Shown piece after piece: positions 6,415 to 8,217 of a DNA stretch of 8,217 nt; the first letter of the stretch is position 1; each line of letters begins with the position of its first letter. The translations under genes were made by a program, and so were the position numbers. Under the pieces are notes generated by a model. It was not told the DNA's origin, ran no database searches, and saw only the letters and a list, made by a program, of their open reading frames with translations. The stretch spans positions 1-8,217 of the forward strand of contig CAZESH010000198.1 of assembly GCA_964514665.1 (NCBI GenBank). The letters run 5' to 3'. This DNA is from CAZESH01 sp964514665. Lineage in GTDB: Bacteria; Bacillota; Bacilli; Paenibacillales; KCTC-25726.

Positions 6415-6860
6415 GCCAAATTTCGCAATTGGACTTCCGGGGAAATATTCAGGTGCAGACGATGCAAAGACAATCGGGTATTTTTATTGCCGATCACAAC
6501 AGTTCTGTCGGTTGGAGCGCACATGGCAAAACCAACAGCGTGTTCGGATCGGTCAGCGGTGATGGGAATTTCTTGCTGAAAAACTTCATGCTGCTGAATG
6601 ATCCCGATTTGGTGGATACGCCGATTGACGACCGGGACGTCCACATCTCGGCGGAGCACTCCGGAGAAAACCATGCTACCCACATTTCCCTGGACCAAAT
6701 CAACATCGAAACCTTAACTCAAAACAGCTCCGTTTTTGTAGGTAAATCCACAATAACGGGCATGGATGCCAATGAAAAAAACAATTGCGCCCACGGGGTA
6801 ATTTATGGAAATAAAAATTGGCCGCACACAATTTCAATTACAATCATGACAGGGATTTGA
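6411..6860 (+). CDS. Two-domain GerPA/GerPF-like protein, frameshifted near its 3' end
   Basis: The 149-residue ORF holds two copies of the small spore-protein domain. Domain 1 (about 4-80) has IQVQTMQRQSGIF, HNSSVGW, GSVSGDGN and NDPDLVD with DDRDVHIS. A linker AEHSGENHAT joins it to domain 2 (from about 91), with INIETLTQNSSVFVGKS, TGMDAN and GVIYGNK. After residue 136 the frame runs into unrelated sequence (WPHTISITIMTGI) and stops. The conserved tail of the domain continues in the -1 frame through to 6907, so an ancestral single base seems to be missing in or near the A5 run at 6813-6817. Start coupling to the upstream gene is by ATGA overlap. The gene could be a pseudogene, a sequencing error, or a true protein with a changed tail. 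Confidence 0.65.
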   Translation: MSQISQLDFRGNIQVQTMQRQSGIFIADHNSSVGWSAHGKTNSVFGSVSGDGNFLLKNFMLLNDPDLVDTPIDDRDVHISAEHSGENHATHISLDQINIETLTQNSSVFVGKSTITGMDANEKNNCAHGVIYGNKNWPHTISITIMTGI

Positions 6861-6907
6861 TTGACGGAGTCATCCATGACCAAGACGTAAAAATCTCCCG
6901 AAAATGA
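6813..6907 (+). pseudogene. Frame-shifted 3' remainder of the two-domain spore-like gene
   Basis: Read one base back from the ORF at 6411, this stretch gives LAAHNFNYNHDRDLIDG and then VIHDQDVKISRK, ending at TGA 6905-6907. The gene at 6166 has VANFNYN and NDQDF at the same place, so this is the expected end of domain 2 and not chance. If one A were added to the A5 run, the full protein would be 165 residues. No stop or start of its own suggests it is an independent gene. Confidence 0.7.
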
Positions 6908-6933
6908 GTGTAAAAAAAGTGAGCTGAATAAAC

Positions 6934-7395
6934 ATGATGAATATTAACGAAAACAACGAGAAAAAAAACAACCAAAACTCGTTTTGGAAGGACTTTGTCA
7001 ATCAAGATATGGAACTCGATTTTTCGGCGATCAACCAATATATCCAAGAGGCGGTGGAAAACAATCTTCCAATAAAAAAAAACAGTCCCTCCCAGCCGCA
7101 AAATGCGGAGCAGAAAGACCGTGCGATGGATTATAAAGTATTGGAAATGATCGGTTGCACCGTGATCCAAGTTAATTTTCGCTGCAAAGTCGATCCGGGT
7201 CAGGTGCAAGTACTGCTGGAGATTAACGAGTTGATCGTAGTCAAGGAAGAGGAAGGCAAAAAGCTGACCATCCCCTTGGCCTTCAAAGCCTTGCCGCAAT
7301 ACGCAAGAGCCTGCTGTCACGGTGAAACATTGGAAATCCGCATTCCCCACGACTTTAGAAAAAATCACTTGCGCGTTCCTATTGTACCGTTATAA
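6934..7395 (+). CDS. Hsp20/alpha-crystallin-like protein, probably spore-associated
   Basis: This 153-residue soluble protein has an asparagine- and lysine-rich N-terminus (MMNINENNEKKNNQN). A short FWKDFVNQDMELDF segment and a poorly conserved linker follow. From about residue 66 there is a degenerate alpha-crystallin domain with beta-strand-like alternation. The best evidence is the late signature ARACCHGETLEIRIPHD, which matches the A-x-x-x-x-G-x-L-x-I-x-x-P pattern of small heat shock proteins. Bacillus coat proteins CotM and CotP are of this family, and the neighbours look spore-related, so a coat-type chaperone or structural role is a reasonable inference. The ribosome binding site is weak (GTGAG, about 10 bases before the ATG), so coupling to the upstream gene is possible. 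Runs of A8 (6961-6968) and A9 (7074-7082) lie inside the gene. Its last 31 bases overlap the convergent frame-restored gene at 7365-7642. Confidence 0.7.
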   Translation: MMNINENNEKKNNQNSFWKDFVNQDMELDFSAINQYIQEAVENNLPIKKNSPSQPQNAEQKDRAMDYKVLEMIGCTVIQVNFRCKVDPGQVQVLLEINELIVVKEEEGKKLTIPLAFKALPQYARACCHGETLEIRIPHDFRKNHLRVPIVPL

Positions 7396-7642
7396 TCTGA
7401 GGGATCCTCCACAACCCGAAAACCTTTTTCCGTTCTGATGATGTGTTTTTCTTCATTTTTAAAAATGATGTTCTCCAAGCGCTCGACATGCACTTGATCG
7501 ATATTGATGCCTTGCTTGTTCCGATCTCTTCCTTTTGCTGCAGCAGTTCGATAATTTGATCAAGCCTATTGATGACAGGAAGCAAACTTTCGCTGCCTAC
7601 CCGCCGTTTTTTTTTGCAAGCCAAGCGAACATGAGCCTTCAC
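7365..7642 (-). pseudogene. Small coiled-coil protein with an apparent frameshift, GerPC-like motif
   Basis: The GTG-started frame at 7642 reads through ESLLPVINRLDQIIELLQQKE, an amphipathic coiled-coil helix, and then loses sense. The -1 frame from about 7534 continues convincingly with RDRNKQGINIDQVHVERLENI and then RTEKGFRVVEDPSDYNG, to a TGA at 7365-7367. One base missing in AAGGAAGAG (7526-7534) would explain this. The restored protein is about 90 residues. The segment 'IDQVHVERLEN' recalls the conserved 'FDQLKVERLEG' segment I remember from GerPC, but the similarity is short. The start is also doubtful. ATG at 7632 has the better ribosome binding site (AGGGTGA) but is out of frame by one base across an A9 run at 7607-7615. 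If both breaks are real, the gene is dead. Confidence 0.5.
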
Positions 7643-7674
7643 CCTAACCGGTTAATGCAATGTTGTTTTCTTCA

Positions 7675-7703
7675 TAGTATATGTTCGTCAGAAAATGATT
7701 TAT
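7675..7703 (-). promoter_or_regulatory. Possible SigE/SigK-type promoter for the coiled-coil gene
   Basis: On the minus strand CATATACTA (7675-7683) matches the mother-cell -10 pattern CATAnnnTA exactly, and ATA (7701-7703) lies 17 bases upstream as expected for SigE. It starts transcription about 35 bases before the ATG at 7632. The match is better than that before the gene at 6166, and together they support sporulation control of this island. Confidence 0.42.
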
Positions 7704-7719
7704 GCGCTCATATCCGGGT

Positions 7720-8217
7720 TTAATCCAGCGCCAAGTCCTGCTTGAGGAATTGAATGAGCAGATTTTCGCGCTCACGGTTCATTTTTTGCGATGCGGACTC
7801 ATCCCATTGATAAAAGCCCTCTCCGCTTTTTTGCCCGAATTTGCCTTCCTCGACAAGCCGCTTCATCGTCTCAAGAGAGCCATCAGCCTTGCTCAAATCG
7901 GCAAACAAATAAGATGAAATCGAATGAAACACATCAAGCCCGCCCATATCTGCGGTCATAAACGGACCCGTTACCGGAAGTCGGCGTCCAATGCTGTACA
8001 CTACGGCTGCATCAATATCCTCCTTGGAGGCCACGCCCTGCTCAAGCAAATACTGCGCTTCCCGGAACAACGCATACTGCAGCCTGTTGCCGACGGAGCC
8101 GAGTAAATCTTTCTTTACTTCAATCGGCTTCTTTTTCATTTCGTTCAGCAGCTGCATCGCCCTTTTTACCGTCTGATCGTCGGTTCGCTCCCCTTTTACC
8201 ACTTCCACAAGCGGCAG
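7720..8217 (-). CDS. 3-hydroxyacyl-CoA dehydrogenase family protein, C-terminal part, cut by the window end
   Basis: The family oxidises L-3-hydroxyacyl-CoA to 3-ketoacyl-CoA with NAD+, in beta-oxidation or butanoate metabolism. The 165 residues present begin LPLVEVVKGERTDDQT, the usual end of the NAD-binding domain. They then cover the C-terminal 3HCDH domain: VGNRLQYALFREA, LLEQGVASKEDIDAAV, a GRRLPVTGPFMTADMGGLDV segment and KSGEGFYQW. The N-terminal Rossmann fold and the catalytic histidine lie beyond the window. The RRLPVTGPF variant suggests a member distinct from the common short 3-hydroxybutyryl-CoA dehydrogenases, so substrate preference is open. The gene after it on the same strand starts about 78 bases past the stop and has its own promoter candidate. 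No terminator is visible. Codon use and motifs look ordinary. Confidence 0.9.
   Translation of the reverse strand: MPLVEVVKGERTDDQTVKRAMQLLNEMKKKPIEVKKDLLGSVGNRLQYALFREAQYLLEQGVASKEDIDAAVVYSIGRRLPVTGPFMTADMGGLDVFHSISSYLFADLSKADGSLETMKRLVEEGKFGQKSGEGFYQWDESASQKMNRERENLLIQFLKQDLALD

Noticed and set aside
6805..6825. Programmed -1 frameshifting at the A5 run
   Set aside because: The zero-frame codons AAT-AAA-AAT do not make a proper slippery heptamer, and no downstream pseudoknot or strong stem was seen.

Overview
The window looks like chromosome of an endospore-forming member of the Bacillales, most likely Paenibacillaceae or a close relative. The evidence is the conserved yqhO-yqhP-yqhQ-yqhR-aroQ-yqhT-efp neighbourhood known from Bacillus, strong AGGAGG-type ribosome binding sites with frequent TTG and GTG starts, and a group of small genes resembling spore germination proteins. 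The assignment rests on gene content only; no search was run.

Region 1 (1-3124, all minus strand, read right to left): yqhR (four-helix membrane protein), aroQ (type II 3-dehydroquinase), a Xaa-Pro-type M24 metallopeptidase (yqhT/papA), efp (elongation factor P) and the first 129 codons of an aspartate kinase (lysC-like), cut by the window start. aroQ and the peptidase overlap by 4 bases. The later gaps are only 44 and 48 bases, without a visible terminator, so this is probably one operon driven by a promoter before aroQ. It joins aromatic and aspartate-family amino acid synthesis, peptide turnover and translation through polyproline stretches.

Region 2 (3125-5528): yqhR and yqhQ diverge from a shared intergenic region with back-to-back promoters. 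yqhQ (DUF1385 membrane protein) and a yqhP-like small membrane protein form a plus-strand operon. It converges on yqhO, a minus-strand patatin-like phospholipase, with only 13 bases between the stops.

Region 3 (5529-7642): an accessory, sporulation-flavoured island. I count five domains of one small beta-rich family resembling GerPA/GerPF/YpzD spore proteins: two single-domain genes on the minus strand and, diverging from them, one single-domain gene and one two-domain gene on the plus strand. These are followed by an Hsp20-like (alpha-crystallin-type) gene and a convergent small coiled-coil gene. The two-domain gene and the coiled-coil gene each carry an apparent single-base frameshift, which I could see because the other frame continues the conserved protein. 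This is the most unusual part of the window.

Region 4 (7720-8217): the C-terminal part of a 3-hydroxyacyl-CoA dehydrogenase family gene on the minus strand, cut by the window end. No tRNA, rRNA, CRISPR array, insertion sequence or phage gene was seen. No stretch over 300 bases lacks a gene.
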